The notes: generated from the letters alone by a model not told the origin. DNA of 64,000 nucleotides from an uncultured Faecalibacterium sp. (GCA_900540455.1 UQGD01000002.1:101917-165916), one strand, 5' to 3'. Shown: positions 50,619-59,440, numbered from the stretch's first letter. Numbers and translations: made by a program.

Positions 50619-51061
50619 AGTGCGTCCGGCTCCTGCGGCTGTGCGGCATCCAGCCCCTGCTCCCGGGCCACGGCACCCAGCAGGCCGTTGATGAACTGAT
50701 AATCTTCATCCGAGCCATATTTCTTAGCCAGCTCCACCGCCTCGTTGATCGCAACGCCGGGGGTGTTCTCGCCGCCATACAGCATCTCTGCCAACGCCAG
50801 GCGCAGCACAGTGATGCTGACCCGGGGGAGACGCTCCATCGTCCAGCTGCGCAGATGGCTGCGGATCAAATCATCCACCTCTGCAGAGTGCTCTGCATAG
50901 GTATTCAGGAGGTGACGGCCAAAGCCATCCACCGGATGTTCATCGCCGCCCTCACCCTGTGTTTCCAGGGCCTCTGCCAGGGGCACATCACCAAATGTCT
51001 GAGAGAAGGCCAGCAAAAAGGCGTTCTCGCGGGCTTGTCTGCGGGGCAAAATCTGTTCCAT
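50615..51061 (-). CDS. nusB: Transcription antitermination factor NusB
   Basis: A 148-residue helical protein. RRQARENAFLLAFSQ at the start, LRLALAEMLYGGENTPGVAINEAVELAKKYGSDEDYQFINGLLGAV at the end are typical NusB. It binds boxA RNA in rRNA antitermination. ATG 51061 follows AAAGGG; an upstream in-frame GTG is part of the ribosome site. 118 bp separate it from the Asp23 gene, with a GC-rich hairpin-like stretch near 51085-51120. Confidence 0.93.
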   Translation of the reverse strand: MEQILPRRQARENAFLLAFSQTFGDVPLAEALETQGEGGDEHPVDGFGRHLLNTYAEHSAEVDDLIRSHLRSWTMERLPRVSITVLRLALAEMLYGGENTPGVAINEAVELAKKYGSDEDYQFINGLLGAVAREQGLDAAQPQEPDAL

Positions 51062-51179
51062 GGGTATCCCTTTCACAGCACGGTTCCCCCCGCCGGGGCA
51101 AAAAGGCCCTGACGGGGAGAAGTGCTTTTTTCTTATCGGATTTTTTTACTTTTGCTTTTGGGGTGTCAAAGACGGGGCA

Positions 51180-51557
51180 TTACTCTGCTGCGGGCTCTTC
51201 CTGAGGAGCGGACAGACCCGCAATGACCAGATCCACACGGCTGACCGTCACATTGGTCATGCTCTGCACAGCAGACTTTACATTCTCCTGTACCTTTTCC
51301 GCCACAGAGGGGATGCGCACGCCAAAGTTGACCAGCAGGTTCAGCGTGATCTCCGCTGTACCCTCCCGCATGGTCACCGTCACCGGGGACTGGAGGCTAG
51401 CGATCTCCAAAAGATCCTTGACCTTTTTGTTCTGCCGCCCGCAGGAGACCTCGGCTACACCTTCGATCTCCAGTGCCGCACAACGTGCGATCTTGCCGAT
51501 CACTTCGGTCGAAATCTGCAGGCTGCCGCCCTTGAGATCCATATTCTGCAAATCCAT
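51180..51557 (-). CDS. Asp23/Gls24 family envelope protein (YqhY-like)
   Basis: A 125-residue Asp23-family protein: LQISTEVIGKIARCAALEIEGVAEVS, VTVTMREGTAEITLNLLVNFGVRIPSVAEKVQENVKSAV and NVTVSRVDLVIAGL. In Bacillus yqhY sits between acc genes and nusB; here acc genes are absent and spoIIIAH precedes it. The role is unclear, possibly in envelope or fatty acid homeostasis. ATG 51557 follows GGAGG. Confidence 0.9.
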   Translation of the reverse strand: MDLQNMDLKGGSLQISTEVIGKIARCAALEIEGVAEVSCGRQNKKVKDLLEIASLQSPVTVTMREGTAEITLNLLVNFGVRIPSVAEKVQENVKSAVQSMTNVTVSRVDLVIAGLSAPQEEPAAE

Positions 51558-51663
51558 TCTACGGTCCTCCATCCAAAACGGGCGCTGTGCCCGCTGCATT
51601 TTCCTCAGCAGCCCCGGCGGGACAGGTTTGCCTGCCCCGATCCGGCGGCCGCTCCCTGCGGTT

Positions 51664-51692
51664 ATTATACCATTTCTTTTGCATTTTCACAA
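51664..51692 (-). promoter_or_regulatory. Promoter of the Asp23-nusB-xse-ispA-dxs operon
   Basis: On the minus strand TTGTGA (51687-51692), 17 bp, TATAAT (51664-51669). It lies between spoIIIAH and the Asp23 gene and lets the housekeeping genes be made without spoIIIA transcription. Confidence 0.75.
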
Positions 51693-51705
51693 CACCTTAT
51701 AAGAT

Positions 51706-52329
51706 TTACTTCACTTCCACCACGGTTATATTTTGCGCAGAGAGCTGCGTCTTGCTCAAAACGATATCCCGGATCTGGGCCACCTGTGCAGCCGTCAGTC
51801 CGTCTCCGGAAGTCATAACCGTCAGATCCGCCCGTCCAGGCTGCAAAAAGCACAGACAGTCTGCAAAGCCTTTGGCTCGCACCAAAGTCTCGATCTCATT
51901 TTCCGCATTCAGGTCCTCCAGATTCTGCTTCATCTGCGCTGCATATGCCTTTTTGTCCTCCTCTGTAAGCGCCGCAGAACGCAGACTTTTCTGGATGGTA
52001 TCCATCGCCTCGTCATGCGATTTTTCCCGTTTAAGCCGCGCCTGCTCAAAAAATTTTGCTCCTGTATCACTGGCCACGCTGACAAGCTGTGCTTCCCCAT
52101 AGTTTTTGGCAGTGCTGGACACCGCCTCTGCCTCGGTCATCAGCTCATCGGTTATCGCCCCGGAAAGAACGGGTTCAGACTCTGACATCGTGGCTGCAAC
52201 GGTCAGCGCTTCGCCCCCAAGGTCCAGTCCATCCCGTGCATACTGCCAGTTCAGATACACAGCCACCGCCATAGCTGCCGCCAATGTGACCGCCGTAGCG
52301 CGGCGGGTGTTTTTGGAAATCGCTCTCAT
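51706..52329 (-). CDS. spoIIIAH: Stage III sporulation protein AH
   Basis: A 207-residue protein with one N-terminal membrane span (TAVTLAAAMAVAVYLNWQYA) and a periplasmic-side domain. AKNYGEAQLVS, FFEQARLKREKSHDEAMDTIQKSL and the YscJ/FliF-like ring-building motif near the end are typical. SpoIIIAH forms the mother-cell side ring facing SpoIIQ. Last gene of the spoIIIA operon. Confidence 0.93.
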   Translation of the reverse strand: MRAISKNTRRATAVTLAAAMAVAVYLNWQYARDGLDLGGEALTVAATMSESEPVLSGAITDELMTEAEAVSSTAKNYGEAQLVSVASDTGAKFFEQARLKREKSHDEAMDTIQKSLRSAALTEEDKKAYAAQMKQNLEDLNAENEIETLVRAKGFADCLCFLQPGRADLTVMTSGDGLTAAQVAQIRDIVLSKTQLSAQNITVVEVK

Positions 52330-52358
52330 CCTGGTATTGCCTCCTTATTTTTATGCTG

Positions 52359-52862
52359 TCATTGGGTACGCTGTTCTACACAGATACGATTTGTGGGCAG
52401 ATCCATCAGCGCGCTGACCATTTCGGTGATCCGCGCTGCGACCCGGACATCTCCGCCTCCTTCACATACTACGGCTACGCCGCAGATCCTGGGCAGGCAG
52501 ACTGTCTGTTCCAACGCCGTGCCATCCTTCAACAGCACATGGGTCTGCTGCGACTGGGTCTGTCCCGACTGTGTATCCAAGGCATAGATCCGCTCCTCCC
52601 CTGTTTCCAGCGTGATCATCACGGTGGTTTTTCCTGCCCCTTCTACCTGGGCGATCAATTTGGCCAGGCGCTGTTCCAGCTGTGCCTGATACGCAGCTGT
52701 GTCCGGCCCAGCCTCCGCAGCTAGATTTTTCGCCCCGGAGCCCGGCCACAGCTCTGACAGGAGGATCAGCAGCATTGCTGTTATTCCTACAGCGGCTGCC
52801 AGCGCAGAGCGCCCCCTGGCAGTGGATAGACGCTTTGCCCATGCAGACATCTGCTCTCTCAT
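52359..52862 (-). CDS. spoIIIAG: Stage III sporulation protein AG
   Basis: A 167-residue protein with one membrane span (LAAAVGITAMLLILLSELWPG) and a C-terminal ring-building domain: QRLAKLIAQVEGAGKTTVMITLETGEERIYA and CGVAVVCEGGGDVRVAARITEMVSALM. SpoIIIAG forms a large ring between the two spore membranes. Start overlaps spoIIIAF by an ATGA. Confidence 0.92.
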   Translation of the reverse strand: MREQMSAWAKRLSTARGRSALAAAVGITAMLLILLSELWPGSGAKNLAAEAGPDTAAYQAQLEQRLAKLIAQVEGAGKTTVMITLETGEERIYALDTQSGQTQSQQTHVLLKDGTALEQTVCLPRICGVAVVCEGGGDVRVAARITEMVSALMDLPTNRICVEQRTQ

Positions 52863-53326
52863 CGGCTGTCATCCTCCACCCACACAGGCAAAACACCCAG
52901 TGCTGTTTGAAAAAAATCTTCCGCCTGTTTTTTCTCTCCCTCAGAAAACTCCGCCGCCGGAATGGCACGGAGTTGTTTGAGTTCCATTCCCTGTCCAGAC
53001 CGCTCCAGGGTGATATGCAGCTGCAGCTGTACCCCTGTCTGCCGGGCACAGTCCTCCGCCAACCTTTGTTCCAGCTGCTGCTGGGCAAGCTGCAATACCG
53101 CCTGCTCTCCGCTGCCCAGCTCTGCTGGCTGAAACTGCATCACAGGCTGCGTGCTCCAGTTGTCCGGGACAATGGATATCCCGCGGGCAAGGGCCACTAA
53201 AATATATAACCCTGCCAGGCTTTTTATGCATCGGCGGGGCCATTCTTCCCCCACCAGCTGCGCCAAAAGCTCTGACGCAATACATCCGATGCAGAATACC
53301 GCTACCGTATGCTTCAGTCCCTGCAT
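52859..53326 (-). CDS. spoIIIAF: Stage III sporulation protein AF
   Basis: A 155-residue protein with two N-terminal membrane spans (TVAVFCIGCIASELLAQLV and SLAGLYILVALARGISI) and a soluble tail. This matches SpoIIIAF. ATG 53326 is 8 bases after AGGAGG and 1 bp beyond the spoIIIAE stop; the upstream GTG 53335 overlaps that ribosome site, so I rejected it. Confidence 0.88.
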   Translation of the reverse strand: MQGLKHTVAVFCIGCIASELLAQLVGEEWPRRCIKSLAGLYILVALARGISIVPDNWSTQPVMQFQPAELGSGEQAVLQLAQQQLEQRLAEDCARQTGVQLQLHITLERSGQGMELKQLRAIPAAEFSEGEKKQAEDFFQTALGVLPVWVEDDSR

Positions 53327-53327
53327 C

Positions 53328-54407
53328 TCATCCACCTCCTACTACAAACATCAGCGCTGTGCCAAAAGCAGCGATTCCAAAAAACAGCGCTGTAACAGCG
53401 GCCATGCAGCGGACCCCTTGGACCAGACAGGCAAACAGATCCGCACAACGGGAGATCTGTACTGTGGTACAGAGCAGACGGCAGCCGGAAAGCAGGCCGA
53501 TGTGCAGCAAAAGCAGAAGATACAATGGCATAAACTCCGCTCCCAATACCGCCAGTGCTGCCAACCCCAGGCCGCTTTTCAGCATCTTCAGCCCGGACAG
53601 AACGGTCTCTGCCGCATCGCTCAAGCTCTGCCCGACCACCGGGATGCTTCCGGCAACAAGCTGCCCCAGTTTGAGCGCTGAGCGGTCCAGCTGTACAGTA
53701 CAGACCCGCTGCACCCCCAAAAGCAGACCAAATAGCCGCCCTGCCCAGCCCAAAAGGCGGCACAGCAGATGCCCCATCCCCTGGCAAGCTTTTCCCAGAC
53801 CCCTGCCGGTGCTGATGCAGCAGGCTGCGCTAAGGGCCAGATAACACTGCAAAAGTGCAGGGAGCCCTGCGCCGATGGCTTGTCCCAGCATACACAATGC
53901 TGTGAGCAGCAGTCCGCTGGCTGTATAACCGGCGGCATTCTCGCCCCCCATCACCAGCACACCGGCATACACAGGCAAAAATCCGGACAGATAGAGCTGC
54001 CAACTTTCCATACGCTGACAGACCAGCTCGGCCAATTCCATCATCTGGGGCCAAACCAGCACACTGCATCCTCCCACTGTGATCAGATCCAGAAGTTCCC
54101 GCCCTGCGATCTCAGGAGCAAGAAACGCCACCAATGCAGCCAGCAGCAAAAACAGGATCAGCCCCGCATAACTCTGCGCTGCTGTGTGTAAAAGCCCGCT
54201 GATCCCCTGGGGAAGAAAACCAACCACAGCAGACCAAGGGTCCTGCACAAACTGTTCCGGCGAAAGGGGACTTTGGTCTAAGTACGGCTGCCAGGTCTCC
54301 CTGCCCGGCAGCTCAACACTGCTGGCCAGCGCTTTTGGTGCAGCCCAGGCAAGGCTTGTCCAGAAGCAAGACCCTGCCGCCAGCAGCTTGCAGGTGGATC
54401 GCATCAT
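53328..54407 (-). CDS. spoIIIAE: Stage III sporulation protein AE
   Basis: A 359-residue protein with a signal peptide (CKLLAAGSCFWTSLAWAAPKALA) and about seven membrane spans. LLDLITVGGCSVLVWPQM, RRVCTVQLD-like and AGSIPVVGQSLSDAAETVLSG segments are typical. It belongs to the channel linking mother cell and forespore. The start at 54407 gives an ATGA overlap with spoIIIAD and has GGGAG upstream; the longer start at 54422 has no ribosome site. Confidence 0.92.
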   Translation of the reverse strand: MMRSTCKLLAAGSCFWTSLAWAAPKALASSVELPGRETWQPYLDQSPLSPEQFVQDPWSAVVGFLPQGISGLLHTAAQSYAGLILFLLLAALVAFLAPEIAGRELLDLITVGGCSVLVWPQMMELAELVCQRMESWQLYLSGFLPVYAGVLVMGGENAAGYTASGLLLTALCMLGQAIGAGLPALLQCYLALSAACCISTGRGLGKACQGMGHLLCRLLGWAGRLFGLLLGVQRVCTVQLDRSALKLGQLVAGSIPVVGQSLSDAAETVLSGLKMLKSGLGLAALAVLGAEFMPLYLLLLLHIGLLSGCRLLCTTVQISRCADLFACLVQGVRCMAAVTALFFGIAAFGTALMFVVGGG

Positions 54408-54787
54408 CTTGTCAGCTCCCATATCATTTGACAGATCTCATTCAGCAGCGGCCAGGCAGCCGAAAGCGCCAAACATCGTCCAGCAAAAGCGGCGCACCAA
54501 GCCAGAGAGTCTGCACCTGCTTCCTCACAGAGTGTACGCGCATAATCGGTCAGCAGCAGCACACCTGCGCACCGCGCCAAACAAGCAAAAGCCTGTCCAT
54601 CTGTCTGCCGTCCCAGGTCTGCGATCCCCCGCAGAGTCTGCTCAAAAACGGACAAGCCACGGAAGATCACAGCCGTTGCGGCAGCCAGCGATACTAAAAG
54701 TGCATACCCTGGCGAGGTCTTCAGCAGCACTGCATACAGCACCCCTGCCACTACCGCAGCAGCCAGCACCGCCCCCAGCCCGGTCAC
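54404..54787 (-). CDS. spoIIIAD: Stage III sporulation protein AD
   Basis: A 127-residue hydrophobic protein with about four spans (GAVLAAAVVAGVLYAVLLK; ALLVSLAAATAVIF; ACLARCAGVLLLTDYA). It begins with GTG 54787, overlapping the spoIIIAC stop. SpoIIIAC/AD resemble small secretion-channel membrane proteins. Confidence 0.9.
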   Translation of the reverse strand: MTGLGAVLAAAVVAGVLYAVLLKTSPGYALLVSLAAATAVIFRGLSVFEQTLRGIADLGRQTDGQAFACLARCAGVLLLTDYARTLCEEAGADSLAWCAAFAGRCLALSAAWPLLNEICQMIWELTR

Positions 54788-54978
54788 AGATCAAACAAGG
54801 ACTGGATAGTAACAAACAGCGCACTGATCTGCTGCACCAACATAGAAAGTACTACCACCAGCCCTGCCAAAGTGGTCATCATGGCCTGATCCTCCCGCCC
54901 GGAACGGATCAAAAGCTGATTGAGCACGGCCACAATGATCCCGATCGCCGCAATTTTGAACACCAGATCGATCTCCAT
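54784..54978 (-). CDS. spoIIIAC: Stage III sporulation protein AC
   Basis: A 64-residue protein with two spans, MEIDLVFKIAAIGIIVAVLN and QAMMTTLAGLVVVLSMLVQQ. Length and sequence are standard. ATG 54978 follows AAGGAG; an upstream in-frame ATG would add 15 residues without a ribosome site. Confidence 0.93.
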   Translation of the reverse strand: MEIDLVFKIAAIGIIVAVLNQLLIRSGREDQAMMTTLAGLVVVLSMLVQQISALFVTIQSLFDL

Positions 54979-55047
54979 GGGAAGCCATCTCCTTTGTTTT
55001 TCCATGATTTGCCTTTCAGCCATTCAAGCCGAAACACCGCCCACTGC

Positions 55048-55503
55048 TCACACGATCCACAGAGCCAACACCGCTCCGGCAGCGGCTCCCAGACGGTGGG
55101 TCAGTACAGCGCGCGCCTGTTCCTTCTGTTCCGCTTCCACAAGGATCTTTTCAAAGCGAAGCTGGTAATAGTCCAGCCGTTCACACTCCTGCTGCGCAGC
55201 CGCATGACCGATCCCGGATAGACATTCTCGCAAAAGCGTCTGTTCCTCTCCCGTCAGGGAGCTAGGCAAAGAGAGCTGCGACAGACCTCCTTGACCGGAC
55301 AGAGCTGGGTCCTCCTGACAGAGCAGCCGATACAAAAGTTCCCGATCCGCTTGCCGGTATGCGATCTCCTGCCGCAGGCGCTGCACCAGCCATATCGCCC
55401 AGCGCAATGCCTGCACATGCGCACGGCATCCCGTCTGTACGGCATCCCCAGCCAACCATCCGCAAATCACCAGCAGCAGCGCACCGGCCATCCGCAGCCC
55501 CAT
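55048..55503 (-). CDS. spoIIIAB: Stage III sporulation protein AB
   Basis: A 151-residue protein with spans at both ends (LRMAGALLLVICGWLAG and GAAAGAVLALWIV) and a helical middle: LVQRLRQEIAYRQADRELL, LLRECLSGIG. This resembles the GspF-like SpoIIIAB. Its ATG overlaps the spoIIIAA stop by one base (TGATG), which suggests coupled translation. Confidence 0.92.
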   Translation of the reverse strand: MGLRMAGALLLVICGWLAGDAVQTGCRAHVQALRWAIWLVQRLRQEIAYRQADRELLYRLLCQEDPALSGQGGLSQLSLPSSLTGEEQTLLRECLSGIGHAAAQQECERLDYYQLRFEKILVEAEQKEQARAVLTHRLGAAAGAVLALWIV

Positions 55504-56396
55504 CACAGCAGCCGTACTTCCTGGATCTGGCCGGGGTTCCTGGCCCCGGCCAGCTGAGCCATGCCCCGCAGCATCCCCTGTTCCACTAAAGCCTGTACCT
55601 GTGGACGGCGCATCGCTTCCTTTAGATTCGATGCATGCAGGCTGGCCACAAAATCCACCCCGCTGAAAAAACCTTGTTCCAAAGCTGCCACCTCCTCCAT
55701 ACCCCCCAGCTCGTCCAGCAGGATCACACGGGGAGATAAGGTGCGCAGCGCCATCTCCACCGCCAAGCCTTTTGGCAGCCCGGACAACACATCCAGCATC
55801 TCGCCTGCACCGCCTTTTTGCGGAAAAAGCTCCCGCCGCTCATCAATGACCGTCACAGAACCCCGGCTGCGGGCCAAATGGCGCGCCAGATGACGCAGCA
55901 GCGTGGTCTTGCCGCTATCCGGCTCACCCACCAGCAAAAACCCCACAAAATGCCCTTTCAGAGCCTGGGTCAGTGCCAGCGTCAGGGGCATATTTTTTTC
56001 TCGGGCAATGCGCAGGTTCATTGAGCGCAAAGATTGCAGGATGACCCCTTGCTGTGGGTGCAGCAGATATTGCCCGCCCACCCCCACACGGCAGCCGCCG
56101 GGAATGGTTATATATCCTGCCGCCAGTTCCGTTTGATGCGCATGGACAGCTCCGCCGCACAGTGTGTAGAGGATCTGCTCCATCTGACTTTGACTCAGCC
56201 GCAGCTCCCGCACACCAGGAGGGCACATTTCCAGTTGAAACGCCGGTATCTGTGTGCCATCCACCGTAAAACCGATCTCGCAGCCCACCCGCAGCCGCAG
56301 CTCATGCACCCTGGCAGCCACCGGCGGTGGCAGCTGCATCAGCGGCTGCGCCAGCCATGCAGGCAGCGCCCCCACTGCCTGATAATACTCGTCCAA
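55503..56396 (-). CDS. spoIIIAA: Stage III sporulation protein AA (ATPase)
   Basis: A 297-residue secretion-type ATPase. VHELRLRVGCEIGF early, GGQYLLHPQQGVILQSLRSMNLRIARE, Walker A FLLVGEPDSGKTTLLRHLA and Walker B RVILLDELGGMEE are visible. It would power the SpoIIIA channel. No ATG gives a sensible start; I place it at TTG 56396, 6-7 bases after GGGGGAG, giving LDEYYQAVGALPAWL, near the usual length (~307). Confidence 0.93.
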   Translation of the reverse strand: MDEYYQAVGALPAWLAQPLMQLPPPVAARVHELRLRVGCEIGFTVDGTQIPAFQLEMCPPGVRELRLSQSQMEQILYTLCGGAVHAHQTELAAGYITIPGGCRVGVGGQYLLHPQQGVILQSLRSMNLRIAREKNMPLTLALTQALKGHFVGFLLVGEPDSGKTTLLRHLARHLARSRGSVTVIDERRELFPQKGGAGEMLDVLSGLPKGLAVEMALRTLSPRVILLDELGGMEEVAALEQGFFSGVDFVASLHASNLKEAMRRPQVQALVEQGMLRGMAQLAGARNPGQIQEVRLL

Positions 56397-56429
56397 CCAA
56401 TGCTCCCCCTTTCGGCGCTTGTTACTGGC

Positions 56430-56437
56430 ATTGTATG
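56430..56437 (-). promoter_or_regulatory. Sigma-E-type -10 element of the spoIIIA operon
   Basis: On the minus strand CATACAAT matches the sigma-E -10 consensus exactly. It lies between the upstream terminator and the spoIIIAA start, about 34 bp from the TTG. The -35 (TTCTAAC, 14 bp upstream) is weak. spoIIIA operons are sigma-E dependent in Bacillus. Confidence 0.55.
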
Positions 56438-56466
56438 GCGCAGCCTGCCCGGTTAGAACCAGAAAC

Positions 56467-56509
56467 AAAAAGCCGCCGGCAAGCCCTGGGATAAGGCTCT
56501 GCCGACGGC
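56467..56509 (-). terminator. Terminator between small membrane protein gene and spoIIIAA
   Basis: On the minus strand GCCGTCGGCAGAGCC pairs with GGGCTTGCCGGCGGC with one or two mismatches and is followed by TTTTTG. It insulates the spoIIIA operon. Confidence 0.8.
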
Positions 56510-56563
56510 AAAAAACACGGCTATTCTTTTGTAGAACCGATGAAGAAAAATGGAAAGACCGTT

Positions 56564-56761
56564 TTATTTCAGCGGCAGCACGATCGTACCGGAAAGAACA
56601 AACCCTACCATCACGATCCCTGCCAGGATCATCCCTACCGCCAGCCAAGTACGCAGCTTACTGGGCTGAGAGCTTTGCCCTGTCTTGGAACGCATCCAAA
56701 AACCACTGCCCAGCAGCAATATCCCGCACAAAAGCAAGACCACAGCAGCAAAAACAAACAT
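56564..56761 (-). CDS. Small two-span membrane protein, unknown
   Basis: A 65-residue protein I do not recognise. Spans are MFVFAAVVLLLCGILLLGSG (residues 1-20) and TWLAVGMILAGIVMVGFVLSG (about 38-58), joined by a short basic loop (WMRSKTGQSSQPSK). Ribosome site AAAGGGG lies ahead of ATG 56761. It has its own terminator. It lies between ligA and spoIIIA, and 121 bp after the ligA stop, so it might be transcribed with ligA. Confidence 0.6.
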   Translation of the reverse strand: MFVFAAVVLLLCGILLLGSGFWMRSKTGQSSQPSKLRTWLAVGMILAGIVMVGFVLSGTIVLPLK

Positions 56762-56882
56762 AACATACCCCTTTCATTCGCTCGGCAGCAAGGGCTGCAT
56801 CAAACTTGCCGTTCTTTTCCGAACGATTCCCCTATCCCAAACAGACGGGGGAACCGGCGCAATGGCCTCTTATCTTTGCCGG

Positions 56883-58862
56883 TCATTCCAGCATAGCCAA
56901 AAACTCCTGCTCTGTAAGCACTGGGACGCCCAGCGCCTGGGCTTTGGTCAGTTTGGACCCGGCAGCTGCGCCGGCCACCACATAGCTTGTCTTTTTAGAG
57001 ACCGAGCCGCTGGCCTTGCCGCCATTTTTAACGATCAATGCCTCCGCTTCACTGCGGGACAACGTCTCCAGCGTACCAGTGACCACCAAGGTCTTGCCCG
57101 CCAGCTTATCGCCCTTAGGCTCACCCTTCCACTGCATGTTCACGCCGCAATCTGCCAAGCGGTGAACAAGGTCCGCCGTGCCTTCCTTTGCAAAGAACTC
57201 CAGCACACTTTGGGCCATGACGCCGCCAAAGCCATCGATTTCTCCGATCTGCTCTGCGGTAGCCTCCCGGATAGCCTGCATAGAACCAAAATGCTCTGCC
57301 AACAGAGCTGCCGCCTTATCGCCAATGTTGCGGATACCAAAACCAAACAGCAGCTTATCCAGGTTATTCTGTTTGGAGTGCTGGATAGCCTGCAGAAGAT
57401 TGGTGGCGCTTTTCTCCTTGAATTTGTCCAGTGTCAGCAGCTGTTCCAGCGTCAAGGTATAGAGGTCTGCTGCCGAATGGACCATACCTTTGGAGACCAG
57501 CTGTGTCGCCACGGCGGTGCCAAGACCATCAATATCCATCGCATCCCGAGAAGCAAAATGAATGATATTGCGCAAAGCCTGCGCCGGGCACTCCGGATTG
57601 ACGCAGCGAAGAGCCGCCTCATCCTCCAGGTGGACCACCGGTGCGCCGCAAGAGGGACAGACCGCAGGCATCTGGTAGGGCTGCGCATCCTGGGCATGGG
57701 CGGTCACTGCAATGACCTCCGGAATAATATCGCCGGCTTTCCGCACCTGGATGGTATCCCCAATGCACAGACCCAGCTGACGGATAAAGTCCTCGTTGTG
57801 CAGGGTCGCTCTGCCCACCGTAGTACCTGCAAGAAAAACCGGATCAAAGCAGGCGGTAGGGGTCAGTACGCCGGTGCGCCCTACTGCCACCTCGATACTG
57901 CGCAGCGTGGTCTCTTTGACCTCCGGCGGGTATTTGAAAGCAATAGCCCAGCGGGGGAATTTATTGGTAGAGCCCAACAGTCCGCGCTGATCGAATGCAT
58001 TGACCTTGATGACGGCGCCATCCATATCAAAATCCAGTTTTGCCCGGTTCTGGCCGATCTGTTCGATCTCCTGGATCGCATCCTCAATATCCCGCACCAC
58101 ATGGTACCGGGGAGACACCGGCAGTCCCAAGCTCTTCAGGTAATCCAGACTTTCAGCATGGCTGGACAATGTTTTGCCGCGGATCTGCTGCACATTGAAC
58201 ACAAAGATAGACAGTCCCCGCCCTGCCGTGACCTTGGCATCTTTTTGACGCAGCGAACCAGCCGCTGCATTGCGAGGATTTTTGAAAGGAGCTGCGCCCT
58301 GCAGTTCTTGCTCGGCGCAGAGCTTCTGGAAGGCTTGATGCGGCATATACACCTCGCCCCGGACTTCCAGATATTCCGGAGCGTCTTTCAGCTGTTTAGG
58401 GACACGGCGGATCGCCATTACATTGGCGGTAACATCCTCGCCCACCAGGCCATCTCCTCGGGTCGAGGCACGCACCAAGGTACCGTTTTCGTACTCCAGA
58501 CTGCAGGATAACCCGTCGATCTTGATCTCCACCACATACTCCGGCTGGATGCCCGCATCCCGGACCCGGCGGTCAAAATCCCGCAATTCTTCGTAAGAAA
58601 ACGCATCTAGCAGGCTTTCCATCTTGACCGCATGGGTCACCTTGGCAAAGCGGCTGCTGGCAGTACCGCCCACATGCTGTGTGGGAGATGTCTCACTGAC
58701 CAGCTGCGGGAATGCAGCTTCCAGCTCCCGCAGCTCCCGGGTCAGAGCGTCGTACTGATAATCTTCCAGTTCCGGCGCATCCTGGTCATAATAAAGCCGG
58801 TTGTTTTTTTCAATAACGGCGCGCAGTTCTTCTACACGCTTTTGAGCTTGTTCCAGTTCCAA
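56883..58862 (-). CDS. ligA: NAD-dependent DNA ligase LigA
   Basis: A 659-residue LigA. The adenylated lysine lies in VEIKIDGLSCSLEYENG near residue 113; the OB fold, the four-cysteine zinc finger (CPSCGAPVVH, then CVNPEC), helix-hairpin-helix repeats and a C-terminal BRCT domain (LAGKTLVVTGTLETLSRSEAEALI) follow. It seals nicks in replication. Upstream TACAAT near 58935 may be the -10 of its promoter. Confidence 0.97.
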   Translation of the reverse strand: MELEQAQKRVEELRAVIEKNNRLYYDQDAPELEDYQYDALTRELRELEAAFPQLVSETSPTQHVGGTASSRFAKVTHAVKMESLLDAFSYEELRDFDRRVRDAGIQPEYVVEIKIDGLSCSLEYENGTLVRASTRGDGLVGEDVTANVMAIRRVPKQLKDAPEYLEVRGEVYMPHQAFQKLCAEQELQGAAPFKNPRNAAAGSLRQKDAKVTAGRGLSIFVFNVQQIRGKTLSSHAESLDYLKSLGLPVSPRYHVVRDIEDAIQEIEQIGQNRAKLDFDMDGAVIKVNAFDQRGLLGSTNKFPRWAIAFKYPPEVKETTLRSIEVAVGRTGVLTPTACFDPVFLAGTTVGRATLHNEDFIRQLGLCIGDTIQVRKAGDIIPEVIAVTAHAQDAQPYQMPAVCPSCGAPVVHLEDEAALRCVNPECPAQALRNIIHFASRDAMDIDGLGTAVATQLVSKGMVHSAADLYTLTLEQLLTLDKFKEKSATNLLQAIQHSKQNNLDKLLFGFGIRNIGDKAAALLAEHFGSMQAIREATAEQIGEIDGFGGVMAQSVLEFFAKEGTADLVHRLADCGVNMQWKGEPKGDKLAGKTLVVTGTLETLSRSEAEALIVKNGGKASGSVSKKTSYVVAGAAAGSKLTKAQALGVPVLTEQEFLAMLE

Positions 58863-58987
58863 TGGTCCACTCTCCTACTGCCCATTGATCAGACAGGGCT
58901 TTTTGTGTATTGTTCCCCCTTAGGGTGTACCCCTATTGTACCATAAAACTCCGGTTTAATCGAGAGCAGGAACAAAAGAGGACCAAA

Positions 58988-59017
58988 AGCTGCATGAAAA
59001 GATGCAGCTGCTTTTTT
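58988..59017 (+). terminator. Orphan terminator-like hairpin
   Basis: AGCTGCAT, a 6-base loop and ATGCAGCT are followed by GCTTTTTT. No plus-strand gene precedes it; it might end an unannotated RNA, or stop antisense transcription. Confidence 0.5.
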
Positions 59018-59140
59018 GCATCAAGGATCTGCCACCCCCTCTCAAAAAACAGACGCGAATTCGTTTGTTTTCATTTGCATGAATAAAAATACAGCGAAAG
59101 CTCGACGTTTTTCACTCAACATCCTTAGTCCAAAGCCTAG

Positions 59141-59159
59141 GGTATACAAATTGTATACC
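59141..59159. promoter_or_regulatory. Perfect 19-bp palindrome, operator-like
   Basis: GGTATACAA-A-TTGTATACC has two exact 9-bp arms around one base. Size and symmetry are those of a repressor dimer operator, but no gene start is within 250 bp. Function unknown. Confidence 0.4.
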
Positions 59160-59440
59160 GCCAGCCGCCACACTTTATGAAACCGGTATCACTATCTGTT
59201 CAAGCTCTTTTGACCCCACGGATATTGGCTGCATTTTGGCCCATATGTCCTTTACTTTCTCTTCCTACTTTGTTCTTTTCTGCTGTGTATTTCTCCTACG
59301 CTGCCCCCAAAAAAGAAAGACGCAGCTCTCTTTCATAGCCATCTTTCTGTTGGTACAGCCTCCTACAGCTCTTTTGACAAGAATATCTGTGCCGCCTGCT
59401 CCTCCCCTCTTTGCTGCACGAAATAAACCGAGATAACAAA

